Source of the DNA: Streptomyces sp. AA1529
GTDB taxonomy: Bacteria > Actinomycetota > Actinomycetes > Streptomycetales > Streptomycetaceae
DNA length: 64,000 bases
Direction: 5' to 3'
NCBI RefSeq assembly: GCF_000280905.1
Contig: NZ_ALAP01000015.1
Coordinates: 62,001-126,000 of the forward strand
The notes under the pieces are model-generated. The model ran no database searches. It was given only the letters and a program-made list of their open reading frames with translations, and was not told where the DNA came from. The position numbers were made by a program, and so were the translations under genes. This document shows, one piece after another, positions 63,147 through 64,000 of the stretch (positions within the stretch are counted from its first letter, which is position 1; every line of letters begins with the position of its first letter).

Positions 63147-64000
63147 TCAGCACACGCGGTGCAGCCAGCCGTGCGCGTCACCGGCGCGGCCGTACTGGAT
63201 GTCCAGAACATGCTCCCGCAACTGGAGCGTCTTCCTGCCCGGCGTTCCCCCGCCCACGGTGAGCGCGTAGCCGCCACCCCCGGAGTCCTCGCCCTTGAAC
63301 CCGGTGATCGGAGTGACCACGGCGGCCGTGCCCGCCGCGAACGCCTCGACGAACGTGCCGTCGGAGATCCCCGCGCGCAGTTCGCCGACCCCGACGGAGC
63401 GCTCCACCACCGTCAGCCCGTGCTGGTCGGCCAGCGCCATCAGACTGTCCCGGGTCACGCCCTCCAGGATGGTGCCCAGCTCCGGAGTGACGAGACGGCC
63501 GTCCGAGGTGACCAGGAAGAGGTTCATCGTGCCCGACTCCTCCAGGTTCCCCTTCCCGGCGCTGTCGAGATACAGCACCTGGTCGCAGCCGTGCTCGGCG
63601 GCCTCCCGCTGCGCCACCAGGCTCCCGGCGTAGTTTCCGCCGCACTTGGCGGCACCCGTACCGCCTTCCGCCGCGCGGCTGTACCTCGTGCTCACCCACA
63701 GGGTGACCCCGGTGACCCCCGACGCGAAATACGGTCCCGCGGGTGACGCGATCACCGCGTACTCCACCCGGGCCGCGGGCCGCACCCCCAGGAACGCCTC
63801 CGAGGCGAACATGAACGGCCGCACATACAGGCTCTCCTCGCCCGCGGGCGCCGGCACCCACGGCTCGTCCGTGCGCACCAGCGCGCAGACACCGGAGACG
63901 AAGTCCTCCTCGGGCAGCACCGGCAGCGCCAGCCGCCGCGCGGACCGTGCGAACCGCCGCGCGTTCGCCTCCGGCCGGAACAGCCACACACTGCCGTCGC
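63147..64000 (-). CDS. ilvE: Branched-chain amino-acid aminotransferase (5' end outside the window)
   Basis: Fold-type IV PLP aminotransferase. The visible part starts in DGSVWLFRPEANARRFARSA, so the frame is open to the right edge and the first 80 or so residues are missing. The PLP lysine is in GAAKCGGNYAGS; further markers are YVRPFMFASEAFLGVRPA, VLYLDSAGKGNLEESGTMNLF and TPELGTILEGVTRDSLMALA. C-terminal EHVLDIQYGRAGDAHGWLHRV matches IlvE. It catalyses the last step of Leu, Ile and Val synthesis and the first step of their breakdown, using 2-oxoglutarate and glutamate. Confidence 0.96.
   Translation of the reverse strand, partial: DGSVWLFRPEANARRFARSARRLALPVLPEEDFVSGVCALVRTDEPWVPAPAGEESLYVRPFMFASEAFLGVRPAARVEYAVIASPAGPYFASGVTGVTLWVSTRYSRAAEGGTGAAKCGGNYAGSLVAQREAAEHGCDQVLYLDSAGKGNLEESGTMNLFLVTSDGRLVTPELGTILEGVTRDSLMALADQHGLTVVERSVGVGELRAGISDGTFVEAFAAGTAAVVTPITGFKGEDSGGGGYALTVGGGTPGRKTLQLREHVLDIQYGRAGDAHGWLHRVC

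Overview
The window is very GC-rich actinobacterial DNA with dense, strongly codon-biased genes on both strands. Two rodlins, several chaplins, a CvnA/CvnB pair, an E2-E1 fused 2-oxoglutarate dehydrogenase (Kgd), an HspR-type element in front of lon and F420-type and Streptomyces-restricted small proteins (DUF5949, DUF6104-like) point to a Streptomyces chromosome, probably the conserved core with accessory insertions. No rRNA, tRNA, CRISPR array, transposase or prophage was recognised.

Layout. 1-1651: end of a polar amino-acid ABC transporter (permease, cut by the window edge, and ATPase). 1737-9710: an F420-type oxidoreductase, a zinc-type quinone reductase, a methyltransferase, a PadR/HAAS membrane pair, a DUF2269-like membrane protein, a RibD/DHFR-like reductase divergent from a TetR regulator, a secreted SLT transglycosylase with a structured leader, and the C-terminal fragment of a HAD phosphatase. 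9763-16521: an orphan NarL-type sensor kinase, two small proteins, a DUF4097 + long PadR pair behind a clear duplicated operator, and a TetR/amidase divergent pair with a palindromic operator.

16656-29242 is the most notable block: seven co-oriented genes, several overlapping, encoding a Trypco1 protein, a trypsin-VMAP protein, a MoxR AAA+ ATPase, a SAV_2336-type vWA-like/TPR protein, a small FxsA-like precursor, a stand-alone HExxH putative peptide beta-hydroxylase and FxsT (TIR-like + STAND NTPase + TPR). It looks like a vWA-MoxR-VMAP type ternary conflict or signalling system joined to an FxSxx-type ribosomal peptide module. It has no radical SAM maturase (FxsB), its precursor carries W-x-S in place of the C-terminal F-x-S and runs on for 55 residues, and the protease gene is preceded by a small overlapping leader ORF.

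29355-36318 (minus strand): kgd, an OmpR-type two-component system and a spermidine-synthase-like protein. 36631-39081: lon with a HAIR-like operator. 39155-49716: GH25 lysozyme, MarR regulator, a CvnB-CvnA pair lacking the usual CvnC/CvnD partners (CvnB carries an unusual 85-residue insert), a PP2C-like protein, an NlpC/P60 hydrolase, soxR with its operator and a small partner, and a TetR regulator. 49822-54080: two divergent di-iron proteins (AurF-like and ferritin-like) and a second, orphan dnaK. 54213-56624: a MarR/AhpD-like pair with a duplicated operator, DUF5949 and a secreted protein.

56760-60284 is a hydrophobic-sheath cluster: two rodlins, one LAETG-anchored chaplin with a single chaplin domain, one standard short chaplin, one chaplin that has lost both cysteines, and a small secreted protein sharing the chaplin-type signal peptide but no chaplin domain. 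These would act at the surface of aerial hyphae and spores. The window closes with a two-domain universal stress protein, a lipoprotein of unknown function and a partial ilvE.
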